DNA from: Pseudonocardia sp. ICBG1293
GTDB taxonomy: Bacteria > Actinomycetota > Actinomycetes > Mycobacteriales > Pseudonocardiaceae
Direction: 5' to 3'
DNA: 64,000 nucleotides
NCBI RefSeq assembly: GCF_020131355.1
Contig: NZ_JAHLEL010000085.1
Span: forward strand, 186,001-250,000
Of the stretch, positions 7,261 through 15,737 are shown one piece after another. The notes below the pieces were generated by a model. That model had not been told where the DNA came from and did not search any database. It saw only the letters and a list, made by a program, of their open reading frames with translations. Both the position numbers and the translations under genes were made by a program. The stretch's first letter is position 1; every line of letters begins with the position of its first letter.

Positions 7261-8202
7261 TCAGAGCTCGAGCACCAGCCGCGGCGACCGCGCCCGGGAC
7301 ACGCAGAGCATCATCACCTCGCCCGAGGCCCGCTCCTCCTCGGTGAGCAGCGAGTCCCGGTGGTCCGGCTCGCCGGCCAGCACCCCGGTCTCGCAGGTGC
7401 CGCAGGTCCCCTCCCGGCACGACGACAGCGTCGTGATCCCGGCGCCCTCCAGCGCGTCGAGGATCGAGCACCCGGCCGGGACGGCGACGACCGTCCCGGA
7501 CCCGGACAGCTCCACCTCGAACGCCTCGTCCGGCCCGTCGAGGGCGCCGGGGCGGGCGGAGAACCGCTCGACGTGCACCGGCACGCCGAGCCGCTCCCCC
7601 TCGGCCTCGACGGCGGCGAGCAGCCCCTCGGGCCCGCAGCAGTACACGGGCCGTCCGGCGGCCGCGGACAGGATCCCGCCGACGTCGAGCAGTCCCGCCT
7701 CGTCCTGCGGCACCAGGGCCACGCGGTCCGGGTGCCGCCCGGCGAGCTCGGTGAACGCCATCGACGCCCGGCTGCGTCCGCCGTGGACCAGCCGCCAGTC
7801 CGCGCCCGCGGCGTGCGCCGCCGCGATCATCGGGACCAGCGGGGTGATACCGATCCCGCCGGCGACGAACACGTAGCCCGGGGCGTCGACGAGCGCGAAC
7901 CGGTTGCGCGGCCCGCGGACGAGCACCGTGTCGCCCTCGGCGACGACGTCGTGCACGTGTGCCGAGCCGCCCCGCCCGGCGGGCTCGCGCAGCACCGCGA
8001 CCCGGTAGACCGAGCGCTCGCCCGGGTCCCCGCACAGCGAGTACTGCCGGACGAGGTCCGCGCTCAGGACGAGGTCGAGGTGGGCGCCGGGCGTCCACTC
8101 CGGCAGCTCGGCCCCGGACGGGTCGCGCAGGGTCAGCAGCACGACGTCCTCGGCGAGGAGCTCCTTCTTCTCCACCACCAGGTGCAGCTCGGGTTCGGTC
8201 AC
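7261..8202 (-). CDS. Oxygenase reductase component (VanB/PDR-like, FAD and 2Fe-2S)
   Basis: This is a 313-residue electron-transfer component that passes electrons from NAD(P)H to the partner Rieske oxygenase. The FAD/FMN-binding beta-barrel carries RQYSLCGD (about residue 50). The NAD domain has GGIGITPLVPM and YCCGPEGLL. The C-terminal plant-type ferredoxin has CREGTCGTCETG and a distal Cys (MMLCVSRA). This reductase-then-ferredoxin order is that of the phthalate dioxygenase reductase/VanB family. The GTG start at 8202 overlaps the preceding 63-residue gene by 4 bp. It is the last gene of the operon from 10791. Confidence 0.88.
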   Translation of the reverse strand: MTEPELHLVVEKKELLAEDVVLLTLRDPSGAELPEWTPGAHLDLVLSADLVRQYSLCGDPGERSVYRVAVLREPAGRGGSAHVHDVVAEGDTVLVRGPRNRFALVDAPGYVFVAGGIGITPLVPMIAAAHAAGADWRLVHGGRSRASMAFTELAGRHPDRVALVPQDEAGLLDVGGILSAAAGRPVYCCGPEGLLAAVEAEGERLGVPVHVERFSARPGALDGPDEAFEVELSGSGTVVAVPAGCSILDALEGAGITTLSSCREGTCGTCETGVLAGEPDHRDSLLTEEERASGEVMMLCVSRARSPRLVLEL

Positions 8203-8390
8203 GACGTGCTCCAGCTCTCGTGGTCCACGGGGCAGCCCAGCAGCCAGTCCCACAGCGGCACCGGGTCGTCGAACACGCGCTCCGCACCGCAGTGGCACAC
8301 CGCGCGCAGCAGGTCGGTGCCCAGCACCCAGTGGATGCGCTGCACGCGGTGACCGTGCAGGACCGGTGGCGCCTCGGGGATCGCGCTCAC
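8199..8390 (-). CDS. Small Cys-containing protein between oxygenase and reductase
   Basis: This is a 63-residue protein of unknown function beginning MSAIPEAPPVLHGH. It has a CHCG motif at about residue 33, flanked by Trp/Asp-rich segments (WDWLLGCPVDHESW). It overlaps the oxygenase stop and the reductase start by 4 bp each (GTGA), so it is translated in step with both. Its fixed position suggests a small accessory subunit, metal-binding or assembly factor for the oxygenase system, but this is inference from position. Codon use is like its neighbours. Confidence 0.6.
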   Translation of the reverse strand: MSAIPEAPPVLHGHRVQRIHWVLGTDLLRAVCHCGAERVFDDPVPLWDWLLGCPVDHESWSTS

Positions 8391-9451
8391 GTGGCGGGGG
8401 CCGGGGAGGGGACGGCCGGTGCCGCGCCGGCCATGCGGGCGAGCATCCGGCGCGCGGCCAGCCCGCCGGTGTCGATGTTGACCGACAGCTCCTGGTAGCC
8501 CGCCGGCTCGTTCGCGACCACCTTCTCCAGGACGTCGAGCGCCTCCACGTCCTGCAGCACCACGGTCCGGTTCTGCTCGGCGAGGAACGCCGAGACCTCG
8601 ACGTCGGCCAGGGCGAAGTCGCGCGCGACCATCCAGAAGTCGTGTGTGGAGTGCTCGGTCTCCGGGGTGATCGCGTAGACCACCTCGACGTGGAAGGCGT
8701 CCGGGTCGGAGCCGTCGGCGTGCGGGACCGAGCCGACCGGTGCGATCCGGGAGTGCAGCTTGTACAGGCACGGTGGGGTGTACTCGATGTCCTGCCAGCG
8801 CGAGATCCGCCCGGACAGGCCGGTGGAACGCTCGTAGAACGGCGGGCACTGCGCGTCGGCCATGTGCCGGGAGACGTAGACGACGCCGGCGTCCTCGTCG
8901 ACCTCGGTGGAGATCGGGGTGGCCGCGACCTCGGGGGTGCCGATGTAACCCCCGTGCAGGTAGGTCTCGTGCGACAGGTCGAGCAGGTTGTCCACCAGCA
9001 GCGAGAACCGGGCGGCCAGCGGCTCCATCCCGCGGACCGTGGTCCACCCGGCGTCGTCGAGGTAGGTGGCGCGGGGGATGCGCAGCGGGTCGGCGAGCTC
9101 CGGGTCGCCGATCCAGACCCAGATCAGCGAGTCCTGCTCGACGACGGGGTAGGCCGCCAGCCGGGCCGTGCGCGGCACCCGGTTCTGCCCCGGCACGGCG
9201 ACGCACTTCCCGTCGGCACCGTAGGTGAAGCCGTGGTAGCCGCAGACGACGGTGTCGCCGACGAGCCGGCTCGGGGCCTGCGACAGCGGGAACCGGCGGT
9301 GCACGCAGCGGTCGGCGTGCGCGGTGACCCGGCCGGCCTCGGTGCGCCAGAACAGGATCGGTTCCTCGCAGATGGTGCGCCCGAACAGCTCGCGGCCGAT
9401 CTCGGCGGAGTAGGCGGCGACGTACCACTGGTCGCGGGGGATCGAGCTCAT
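8387..9451 (-). CDS. Rieske non-heme iron oxygenase (VanA-like)
   Basis: This is a 354-residue aromatic-ring or O-demethylating oxygenase. The N-terminal Rieske centre is C-x-H ... C-x2-H (CVHRRFPLSQ and VVCGYHGF, about residues 50-75). The catalytic domain holds the mononuclear iron motif NLLDLSHETYLH (Asp, His, His). Architecture and length match vanillate O-demethylase oxygenase and related phthalate/dicamba-type enzymes. It overlaps the MFS gene by 4 bp upstream and the small Cys protein downstream. The substrate is unknown, though the AAHS-type transporter and IclR regulator point to an aromatic acid. Confidence 0.88.
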   Translation of the reverse strand: MSSIPRDQWYVAAYSAEIGRELFGRTICEEPILFWRTEAGRVTAHADRCVHRRFPLSQAPSRLVGDTVVCGYHGFTYGADGKCVAVPGQNRVPRTARLAAYPVVEQDSLIWVWIGDPELADPLRIPRATYLDDAGWTTVRGMEPLAARFSLLVDNLLDLSHETYLHGGYIGTPEVAATPISTEVDEDAGVVYVSRHMADAQCPPFYERSTGLSGRISRWQDIEYTPPCLYKLHSRIAPVGSVPHADGSDPDAFHVEVVYAITPETEHSTHDFWMVARDFALADVEVSAFLAEQNRTVVLQDVEALDVLEKVVANEPAGYQELSVNIDTGGLAARRMLARMAGAAPAVPSPAPAT

Positions 9452-10791
9452 GCGGGGACTCCCTGGGTGGTGGGGGTGCCGGATCGGCGGAGCAGCAGGA
9501 CGAGGGCGGCCGCGCCGACGAACACGGCCGCGAAGAGCAGGTAGAGCGACTGCGGGGTGGCGCCACCGTCGAGCAGCGCCCCGGCCAGGGTCGGCGCGAG
9601 GATCGCCCCGGACCGGCCGACCGCGAGCGCGGTGCCGACGCCCGTGGTGCGCACGTCGGCGCCGTAGGAGGTCGGTGCCATCGCGTAGAGCCCGGCGACG
9701 CAGCCGTTGACGAACAGCCCGACCAGCGCGGCGACGACGAACGCCACCGCGAGCGAGGAGGTGCTGGCGATGAACACGGCGAGCAGGACCGCGGCGGCCA
9801 GCAGGTACCCGGCGAGCACGTGCCGCAGCGCGAACCGGGCGGCGAGCAGGCCGAGCGCGGCGGCGCCGAAGATGCCACCGACGTTGAGCAGGGTGCCGCC
9901 GGCGATGCCCGCGTCGGGGGACAGGCCGGCCTCGACGAGCAGGATCGGCGTCCAGCTGGTGACGAAGTGGAACCCGGCCATCACGCAGAAGAACCCTGCC
10001 CAGAGCAGCAGCGTGGTGCGGCGCAGCGCCGGCCGCAGCAGCGCTCCGTAGCCCGCGGCCACGCCCGTGCGGACCGGGGGGTCGTCGGGGAGGGCCGGCA
10101 GAGGCGCGTGCCCCATCCGGGTGAGCAGCGCGTTGACCCGCTCCAACGCTCCGGGCGGGCGGCGCACGAGCAGGAAGTCCAGGGACTCCGGCAGCCGCCA
10201 CCAGACCAGTGGGACCGCGGCGAGCGTGGCGACGCCACCGGCCAGGAACACCGCGCGCCAGCCGAACTGACCGATCAGCGTCGCGGCCAGCAGTCCGCCG
10301 AACACGGCGCCCAGGGCGTAGCCGGTGGAGTTCAGGCTCACCGCCAGCCCGCGCCAGCGCGCCGAGGCGTACTCGGCGGCGACGACGTTGCTGGTGGCGA
10401 GGATGCCGCCGACGCCGAGCCCGGTGAGCAGCCGCAGGGCGCCGAGCTGGCCGGGGGACTGCGCCGCGGCCGAGCCCAGCATGGCGAGGCCGGCCACGAC
10501 CAGGCAGCCGAGCACGACCGGCCGCCGCCCGACGCGGTCGGCCCACGGTCCGATGAGGACCGAACCGGCCGCCATCCCGACCAGGCCGGCGGACAGGAGC
10601 AGCCCGAGCTGGCTGCCGGACAGGCCCCACTCGGTGGCGACCGAGCGGCCGGTGAAGGCCATGACCAGCACGTCGAAGCCGTCGAGGACGTTCAGCAGGA
10701 CGCACGCCGCGACCGCGCCCCACTGGTACCGGGACATCGGTGTGTCGTCGAGCAGGCGGCGGACGGTGTCCGCCGTGGGAGGTGGGCGCAT
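9448..10791 (-). CDS. MFS transporter, aromatic acid:H+ symporter (AAHS) type
   Basis: This is a 447-residue inner-membrane permease with 12 predicted membrane segments. The loop 2-3 motif GPWADRVGRRPVVLG and the TM1 motif LLNVLDGFDVLVMAF (with the DGxD pattern used by PcaK/BenK-type permeases) support aromatic-acid import. It is the first gene of the aromatic operon; its stop overlaps the oxygenase ATG by 4 bp. A candidate IclR operator lies 74-96 bp upstream. Substrate is not identifiable from the sequence. Confidence 0.87.
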   Translation of the reverse strand: MRPPPTADTVRRLLDDTPMSRYQWGAVAACVLLNVLDGFDVLVMAFTGRSVATEWGLSGSQLGLLLSAGLVGMAAGSVLIGPWADRVGRRPVVLGCLVVAGLAMLGSAAAQSPGQLGALRLLTGLGVGGILATSNVVAAEYASARWRGLAVSLNSTGYALGAVFGGLLAATLIGQFGWRAVFLAGGVATLAAVPLVWWRLPESLDFLLVRRPPGALERVNALLTRMGHAPLPALPDDPPVRTGVAAGYGALLRPALRRTTLLLWAGFFCVMAGFHFVTSWTPILLVEAGLSPDAGIAGGTLLNVGGIFGAAALGLLAARFALRHVLAGYLLAAAVLLAVFIASTSSLAVAFVVAALVGLFVNGCVAGLYAMAPTSYGADVRTTGVGTALAVGRSGAILAPTLAGALLDGGATPQSLYLLFAAVFVGAAALVLLLRRSGTPTTQGVPA

Positions 10792-10864
10792 GGTGGGACT
10801 CCGTCGTCGCCGCGCGGTGGTGGTGTGCAGCGAGGATGCGGGGCGACGGACGCCGGCTCGTACG

Positions 10865-10887
10865 ATGCTTCCGGGAAATGGAAGGAT
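10865..10887. promoter_or_regulatory. Candidate IclR operator before the MFS-oxygenase operon
   Basis: ATGCTTCC and GGAAGGAT form 8-bp inverted arms with one mismatch around a 7-bp spacer. The site lies between the iclR stop and the MFS start. Purine-rich GGAA/TTCC palindromes are common IclR-family targets. Confidence 0.4.
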
Positions 10888-10888
10888 T

Positions 10889-11665
10889 TCAGTGCGCGGT
10901 GGAGCTGAGTGCGCGGCTGATCCCGGCCGCGGTCGTGCGCACCAGCGGGGCCAGCGCCCTGGCCGACACGCTGCCGTGCCGCACGACGAGCGACACGGCG
11001 GCGACGACCTGACCGCGGGCGTCGGAGACGGGCGCCCCGACCGACAGCGCGTCGTCGGTGACCTGCCGGTCGCTGACGGAGTGGCCGTCGCGGCGGACGT
11101 CGGCGAGCATGCGGCGCATCCGCTGCGGGTCGGTCACGGTGAACGGGGTGTAGCGCTCGATGCGCGCGCCCAGCACCTCGTCCTGCAGCTCCGGCGGCGA
11201 GTGCGCGAGCAGCACCAGCCCGACCCCGGTCGCGGTGAGCGCGAAACGGCCCCCGACCCGGGTCTGGACCGGGACCGCGCCGGACCCGGCGAGGCGCTCG
11301 ACGAACACCACCTCGGCGCCCTCGCGTACCGCCAGCTGCACGTTCTCCCGGGTGACCCGGGACAGGTCCTCCAGGAACGGCAGCGCCGTCTCGCGCAGCG
11401 CCTGCCCGCGCGGGGCGAGCGCGCCGAGCTCCCAGACACGCAGCCCGATCCGGTACCGGCCCTCGTCGTCCCGCTCCAGCGCGCCCCACGCCGTCAGGTC
11501 GGCGACCAGCCGGTGCGCGGTCGACAGCGGGACGCCGGCGTGCCGGGCGAGGTCGCTCAGCGTCAGCGCGGGCCGGTCGGGGCCGAACGCGTCGAGCAGG
11601 CCGAGTGCGCGCACCACGACCGACCCGGTCGGTCCCACCGGGTGGCCGCGACGCGACGTGGTCAT
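10889..11665 (-). CDS. IclR family transcriptional regulator
   Basis: This is a 258-residue regulator. The N-terminal winged helix-turn-helix (about residues 15-75) has LSDLARHAGVPLSTAHRLVADL. The C-terminal GAF-like effector domain (about 95-250) shows the family pattern FALTATGVGLVLLAHS and VSVGAPVSDARGQVVAAVSLV-type strands. It starts 10 bp after the paaE stop on the same strand, so it can be co-transcribed with the paa genes, and it precedes the MFS-oxygenase operon. It most likely controls that operon through the palindrome at 10865-10887. Confidence 0.88.
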   Translation of the reverse strand: MTTSRRGHPVGPTGSVVVRALGLLDAFGPDRPALTLSDLARHAGVPLSTAHRLVADLTAWGALERDDEGRYRIGLRVWELGALAPRGQALRETALPFLEDLSRVTRENVQLAVREGAEVVFVERLAGSGAVPVQTRVGGRFALTATGVGLVLLAHSPPELQDEVLGARIERYTPFTVTDPQRMRRMLADVRRDGHSVSDRQVTDDALSVGAPVSDARGQVVAAVSLVVRHGSVSARALAPLVRTTAAGISRALSSTAH

Positions 11666-11675
11666 GCCCCCAGTA

Positions 11676-12848
11676 TCAGGCGTCGTAGTCGACCGTGGCG
11701 GTCCCCGACGTCGGACGGGACTGGCAGGTGAGCACGAAGCCGGCCGCGACCTCGTCGTCCTCCAGCGCGTAGTTGCGCCGCATCGTCACCTCGCCGTCGG
11801 TCACCTTCGCCCGGCACGTCCCGCACACCCCGCCCTTGCAGGCGAACGGGAGGTCGCCACGGACCTTCTGCGCGGCGTCGAGGACGTACTCCCCGGCCGG
11901 GACGGCCAGCGTCGTCGACCGTCCGTTCAGGACGACCGTGACCTGGGCACCGTCGCCGTCCGGTTCGGGCTCGTGGCGGTCGACCTCGGGCGGCGGCTCG
12001 TCGACGTAGAACAGCTCGCGGTGCATCCGGCGACGCTCGACACCCAGCCCGCCGAGCACCTCGACCGCGGCCTCGGTCATCCCGAGCGGGCCGCAGAGCC
12101 ACCAGTCGTCGACGTCGGCGGTGTCGACCAGCGCGGTGAACAGCAGCCGCAGCCGCTCGGCGTCGAGCCTGCCGTTGACGATCTCGGCCTCGGTGGGCTC
12201 GCGGGACAGCACGTGCATCAGGTGCAGCCGCGGCCCGTAGCGGTTCTTCAGGTCGGCGATCTCCTCGGTGAACATCACCGTGTCGGTCCGCCGGTTCCCG
12301 TAGACGAGGGTGACCCGGGTGTCGTCGTGCGCGGCCAGCAGCGACGCCGCGATCGACAGCACCGGGGTGATCCCGGACCCGGCGGCGACCAGCCCGTGGT
12401 GCGTGCCCGCGGCCAGCTCCGGGGTGAACGAGCCGGCGGGCGGACCGACCTCGACGACGTCGCCCGGGGTCACCTCGTCGACCAGCCACGCGGAGAACAG
12501 TCCGCCGTCGACCCGCCGCACCCCCACCCGCGGCGCGGTCCCGGCGGCGGAACAGATCGAGTACGACCGGCGCTCCTCGCCGTCGGCGGTGACCTTCCGC
12601 AGGGTCAGGTACTGGCCCGGCCGGAAGTCGTAGTGCCCGCGCAGGTCCTCCGGTACGTCGAAGGTGACGGCGACGGCGTCGTCGCAGAGCCGGTCGACCT
12701 CGGCCACGACCAGCCGGTGGAAGCCGGCCGGCAACCCGGTCCCCTCCGCCATCAGCGCCTCGATCTCGTCGTCGAGGGCCAGCATCGTGCGCCCGGTGGC
12801 CTGGTTGGCGCGGGCCTGCCAGGCGGCCGCGCGGCGACGCTCGCTCAT
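11676..12848 (-). CDS. paaE: Phenylacetyl-CoA 1,2-epoxidase reductase subunit PaaE
   Basis: This is a 390-residue flavo-iron-sulfur protein that supplies electrons to the PaaABCE epoxidase. After an N-terminal extension of about 45 residues come the FAD site (RRSYSICSAAG), the NAD(P) site (AAGSGITPVLS and WWLCGPLGM), and a C-terminal ferredoxin with CKGGVCGTCRAK and a distal LTCQS Cys. The order matches PaaE. It starts 2 bp after paaD on the same strand and closes the paaABCDE operon, with an iclR gene right behind. The N-terminal extension is typical of actinobacterial members. Confidence 0.93.
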   Translation of the reverse strand: MSERRRAAAWQARANQATGRTMLALDDEIEALMAEGTGLPAGFHRLVVAEVDRLCDDAVAVTFDVPEDLRGHYDFRPGQYLTLRKVTADGEERRSYSICSAAGTAPRVGVRRVDGGLFSAWLVDEVTPGDVVEVGPPAGSFTPELAAGTHHGLVAAGSGITPVLSIAASLLAAHDDTRVTLVYGNRRTDTVMFTEEIADLKNRYGPRLHLMHVLSREPTEAEIVNGRLDAERLRLLFTALVDTADVDDWWLCGPLGMTEAAVEVLGGLGVERRRMHRELFYVDEPPPEVDRHEPEPDGDGAQVTVVLNGRSTTLAVPAGEYVLDAAQKVRGDLPFACKGGVCGTCRAKVTDGEVTMRRNYALEDDEVAAGFVLTCQSRPTSGTATVDYDA

Positions 12849-12850
12849 CG

Positions 12851-13384
12851 TCACAGCTCCTTCATGTGCTCGAACGGCTCGCGGCACGCCGTGCAGCGGC
12901 GCAGCGCGGTGCACGCGGTCGGTCCGAAGCGCGACAGCTCCTCGGTCGCCGGCGATCCGCACTGCGGGCACCGCACCACCGACGACGGCGGGTCGAGCGT
13001 CAGCGGCACCGGGCCGGCGGTGGTGGGGGCGCTGCGACCGGGCGGGGCGACGCCCGCCTCGGCGAGCTTGCGCCGACCCGCCTCGCTGATCCAGTCGGTG
13101 CTCCAGGCGGGGGAGAACACGGTCCGCACCTCGGCGACGGCGTACCCGGCACCGGCGAGGGCGGACCGGATGTCGGCGCGCATCTCCTCGATGGCGGGAC
13201 ACCCGGAGTAGGTCGGCGTGATCGTCACGACCACGCCACCGTCCCGGTCGGACACCGAACGGATCACCCCGAGGTCGTCCAGGGTCAGCATGGGCATCTC
13301 GGGGTCGACGACCCGGGCGACGACGCCGCGGGCACCGAGGGCGCGCCCGCCCGGATCGCGGGTACCGGGGTCCGCCGTGGTCAC
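12851..13384 (-). CDS. paaD: Phenylacetate degradation protein PaaD (MIP18/DUF59)
   Basis: This 177-residue protein is an Fe-S maturation factor for the epoxidase. The DUF59 core has VVDPEMPMLTLDDLGVI and TYSGCPAIEEM with the conserved Cys. The C-terminal zinc-ribbon-like part contributes CPQCG, CTALRRC and TACREPF. Two adjacent GTG codons could start it; the one at 13384 overlaps the paaC stop by 4 bp (GTGA), as the other genes of the operon do. Confidence 0.92.
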   Translation of the reverse strand: MTTADPGTRDPGGRALGARGVVARVVDPEMPMLTLDDLGVIRSVSDRDGGVVVTITPTYSGCPAIEEMRADIRSALAGAGYAVAEVRTVFSPAWSTDWISEAGRRKLAEAGVAPPGRSAPTTAGPVPLTLDPPSSVVRCPQCGSPATEELSRFGPTACTALRRCTACREPFEHMKEL

Positions 13385-14259
13385 CACGTCGCCCCCGGGT
13401 GCCTGCGCGCCAGGCTCTGCATCACCACGAGGGCGTGCTCGAGCTTCTCCGTGTGCAGCCCCTGCCGGCCGCCGCGGCCGCCGACGGTGCCGGTCGGCGG
13501 TACGTCCGGGTGGGTCAGCGTGGCCCGCTCCAGGACCTGCGCGAGGACCGCCCCGACCTCCTCGCGGGTGTCGGCGGGATCGACGGCGACCCCAACCGCG
13601 ACCAGGCGTCGTTCCTGCTCGGTGGTGCGGAACAGCTCCTCCAGGTGCGGCCACACCCACTCCAGCGCGTCCTGCATCCGGGCGTGCGACTCGCGGGTGC
13701 CGTCGCCGAGGCGCAGCGTCCACCGGGCGGCGTGGTCACGGTGGTAGGTGACCTCCTTGACCCCCTTCGCGGCGACGGCGGCGACCACCGGGTCCGCGGA
13801 GCCCTGCAGCCGGTGCAGCAGCGCCAGGCGCCAGGTGGAGAACACCAGCAGCCGGGCGATGCACCGGGCGAAGTCGAGGTCGTCGGACGGTTCGACGAGC
13901 CCGACGCAGCGGAACTCGCCGACCTCGCGCCAGTAGGCGAGCGCGTCCTCGTCCCGGCCGGTGAGGTGCCCGGCGCGGGCGAGCAGCACCCGGGCCTGGC
14001 CGAGCAGGTCGAGCGCGGTGTTGGCCAGCGCGACCTCCTCCTCCAGCTCCGGGGCGTTCGAGACCCACTCGGTGAGCCGGTGGGACAGGACCAGCGCGTC
14101 GTCGCCGAGCATCAGGCAGTAGTCGGCCAGGTCGGCCGGGTCGACGCCGTCCGGGACGGGCGCGACGATGTCGGCCTCGGAGTCCTCGAAGCCGGACCCG
14201 AACGCCCAGCGGGGGTCGTCGCCCTCCTCGGTGAGGCCGTCGTAGACGGATCCGCTCAC
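13381..14259 (-). CDS. paaC: Phenylacetyl-CoA epoxidase structural subunit PaaC
   Basis: This is a 292-residue ferritin-like subunit that pairs with PaaA in the epoxidase. Family blocks are YCLMLGDDALVLSHRLTEW, NTALDLLGQARVLLARAG, DFARCIARLLVFSTW, and KGVKEVTYHRDHAARWTLRLGDGT across residues 45-190. PaaC lacks the full diiron ligand set and supports PaaA structurally. It has a GTG start overlapping the paaB stop by 4 bp, and its own stop overlaps paaD. Confidence 0.92.
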   Translation of the reverse strand: MSGSVYDGLTEEGDDPRWAFGSGFEDSEADIVAPVPDGVDPADLADYCLMLGDDALVLSHRLTEWVSNAPELEEEVALANTALDLLGQARVLLARAGHLTGRDEDALAYWREVGEFRCVGLVEPSDDLDFARCIARLLVFSTWRLALLHRLQGSADPVVAAVAAKGVKEVTYHRDHAARWTLRLGDGTRESHARMQDALEWVWPHLEELFRTTEQERRLVAVGVAVDPADTREEVGAVLAQVLERATLTHPDVPPTGTVGGRGGRQGLHTEKLEHALVVMQSLARRHPGATW

Positions 14260-14690
14260 AGGTGCGGCACCTCCTCCGGGATCGCGTAGAACGTCGGGTG
14301 GCGGTAGACCTTGTCGCCGCTCGGGGCGAAGAACGGGTCCTTCTCGTCGGGGCTGGACGCGGTGATCGCCTCGGCCCGCACCACCCAGATGCTCACGCCC
14401 TCGTTGCGGCGGGTGTAGACGTCGCGGGCGTTGTGCAGGGCCATCTCGTCGTCCGCGGCGTGCAGCGATCCGACGTGGACGTGGTTGAGCCCGCGCTTGC
14501 CGCGGACGAACACCTCGTAGAGCGGCCAGGCGCGACGGCTCGGCCGCTCGCCCTGCCCGGTCTCGACACCCGTCGTCGGGACCGCGCCGTGGCCGCCCTC
14601 GGCGCTCATGCTCGTTCCGCGTGCGCTGTTCTCGGTGTTCATGCTCGTTCCGCGTGCGCTGCTCTCGGCGCTCCTGTCCTGCTCGCTCAC
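14256..14690 (-). CDS. paaB: Phenylacetyl-CoA epoxidase subunit PaaB
   Basis: The ~90-residue PaaB core ([39 protein letters not shown]) bridges the PaaAC dimers. Three in-frame starts exist. The GTG at 14690 overlaps the paaA stop by 4 bp and has a good AGGGGG ribosome site 8 bases away, giving 144 residues. ATGs at 14642 and 14609 lie in a tandem 33-bp duplication and give 128 and 117 residues. E. coli-type PaaB is about 95 residues, so the N-terminal ~50 residues are extra and low-complexity. The GTG is chosen because the whole operon uses 4-bp overlaps, with moderate certainty. Confidence 0.88.
   Translation of the reverse strand: MSEQDRSAESSARGTSMNTENSARGTSMSAEGGHGAVPTTGVETGQGERPSRRAWPLYEVFVRGKRGLNHVHVGSLHAADDEMALHNARDVYTRRNEGVSIWVVRAEAITASSPDEKDPFFAPSGDKVYRHPTFYAIPEEVPHL
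14607..14672. repeat. Tandem 33-bp duplication at the paaB start
   Basis: Two adjacent 33-bp units (14607-14639 and 14640-14672) differ at three bases. Each encodes an 11-residue block (SARGTSM plus NTE or SAE) and, read on the minus strand, each carries a weak GGAACGAG motif followed by an ATG. Part of a third unit is visible at 14594-14606. Confidence 0.85.
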
Positions 14691-15634
14691 GCCCGTGCCC
14701 CCTGCTTCGCCGCGTAGGCCTGCGCCGCCTCGCGGACCCACGCCCCGTTCTCGTGCGCGCGTCGCCGGTGGTCCAGGCGCTGCCGGTTCGCCGGCCCCGC
14801 CCCGGAGACGACGGCGGTGAACTCCGACCAGTCCGGCTCGCCGAAGTCGTGCGCCTGCCGCTCGTCGTTCCAGCGCAGGTCCGGGTCGGGCAACGTGACG
14901 CCCAGCACCGCCGCCTGCGGGACGGTCATGTCGACGAAGCGCTGGCGCAGCTCGTCGTTGGTGTGGCGCTTGATGCCCCAGGCCATCGACCGGTGGGTGT
15001 TGGGGGAGTCGCCGTCGGCCGGGCCGAACATCATCAGCGACGGCCACCACCAGCGGTCCACCGACTCCTGCACCAGCCGCTTCTGCGCCTCGGTCCCCGC
15101 GGTCAGCGCGAGCAGCGACTCGTAGCCCTGGCGCTGGTGGAACGACTCCTCCTTGCAGATGCGGATCATCGCCCGGGCGTAGGGCCCGTAGGAGCAGCGG
15201 CACAGCGGGACCTGGTTCGCGATCGCCGCGCCGTCGACCAGCCAGCCGATCACCCCGATGTCGGCCCACGACAGCGTCGGGTAGTTGAAGATCGAGCTGT
15301 ACTTCTGCTTGGAGTCGATCAGCTTCTCGGTGAGCTCCTCGCGGTCGACGCCGAGGGTCTCGGCCGCCGCGTAGAGGTACATGCCGTGACCGGCCTCGTC
15401 CTGCACCTTGGCCAGCAGGATGGCCCGGCGCCGCAGCGACGGTGCCCGCAGCAGCCAGTTGCCCTCGGGCTGCATCCCGATGATCTCGGAATGCGCGTGC
15501 TGGGCGATCTGGCGGATGAGCGTCTTCCGGTAGGTATCGGGCATCCAGTCCCGCGGCTCGATGCGCTGGTCCGCCCCGATGGTGGCATCGAAGCGTTCCT
15601 GCAGGTCCGACTCCGATGGCGCGGTACTCGTCAC
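14687..15634 (-). CDS. paaA: Phenylacetyl-CoA epoxidase catalytic subunit PaaA
   Basis: This is the 315-residue diiron subunit of ring 1,2-phenylacetyl-CoA epoxidase, which makes the ring epoxide of phenylacetyl-CoA. The metal-ligand helices are visible: [29 protein letters not shown] (ExxH), and [15 protein letters not shown] (second ExxH-type site). [11 protein letters not shown] and the basic C terminus are typical. It is the first gene of the paaABCDE operon, with a candidate TetR operator 15-30 bp upstream of its start. Confidence 0.95.
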   Translation of the reverse strand: MTSTAPSESDLQERFDATIGADQRIEPRDWMPDTYRKTLIRQIAQHAHSEIIGMQPEGNWLLRAPSLRRRAILLAKVQDEAGHGMYLYAAAETLGVDREELTEKLIDSKQKYSSIFNYPTLSWADIGVIGWLVDGAAIANQVPLCRCSYGPYARAMIRICKEESFHQRQGYESLLALTAGTEAQKRLVQESVDRWWWPSLMMFGPADGDSPNTHRSMAWGIKRHTNDELRQRFVDMTVPQAAVLGVTLPDPDLRWNDERQAHDFGEPDWSEFTAVVSGAGPANRQRLDHRRRAHENGAWVREAAQAYAAKQGARA

Positions 15635-15648
15635 TGGACACCTCCGTA

Positions 15649-15664
15649 CCGAATGTTCGTTCGG
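15649..15664. promoter_or_regulatory. Candidate PaaR operator in front of paaA
   Basis: CCGAA-N6-TTCGG is a 5-bp inverted repeat. On the minus strand it reads CCGAACGAACATTCGG and shares 14 of 16 bases with the site at 18034-18049. Confidence 0.55.
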
Positions 15665-15737
15665 CTACGAGTGTGGCGGATGGGCGGGGGATCCCGCAAC
15701 CCCGGTGTCCCGGAGGCGTCGGCACCTTTCCGCCCCA

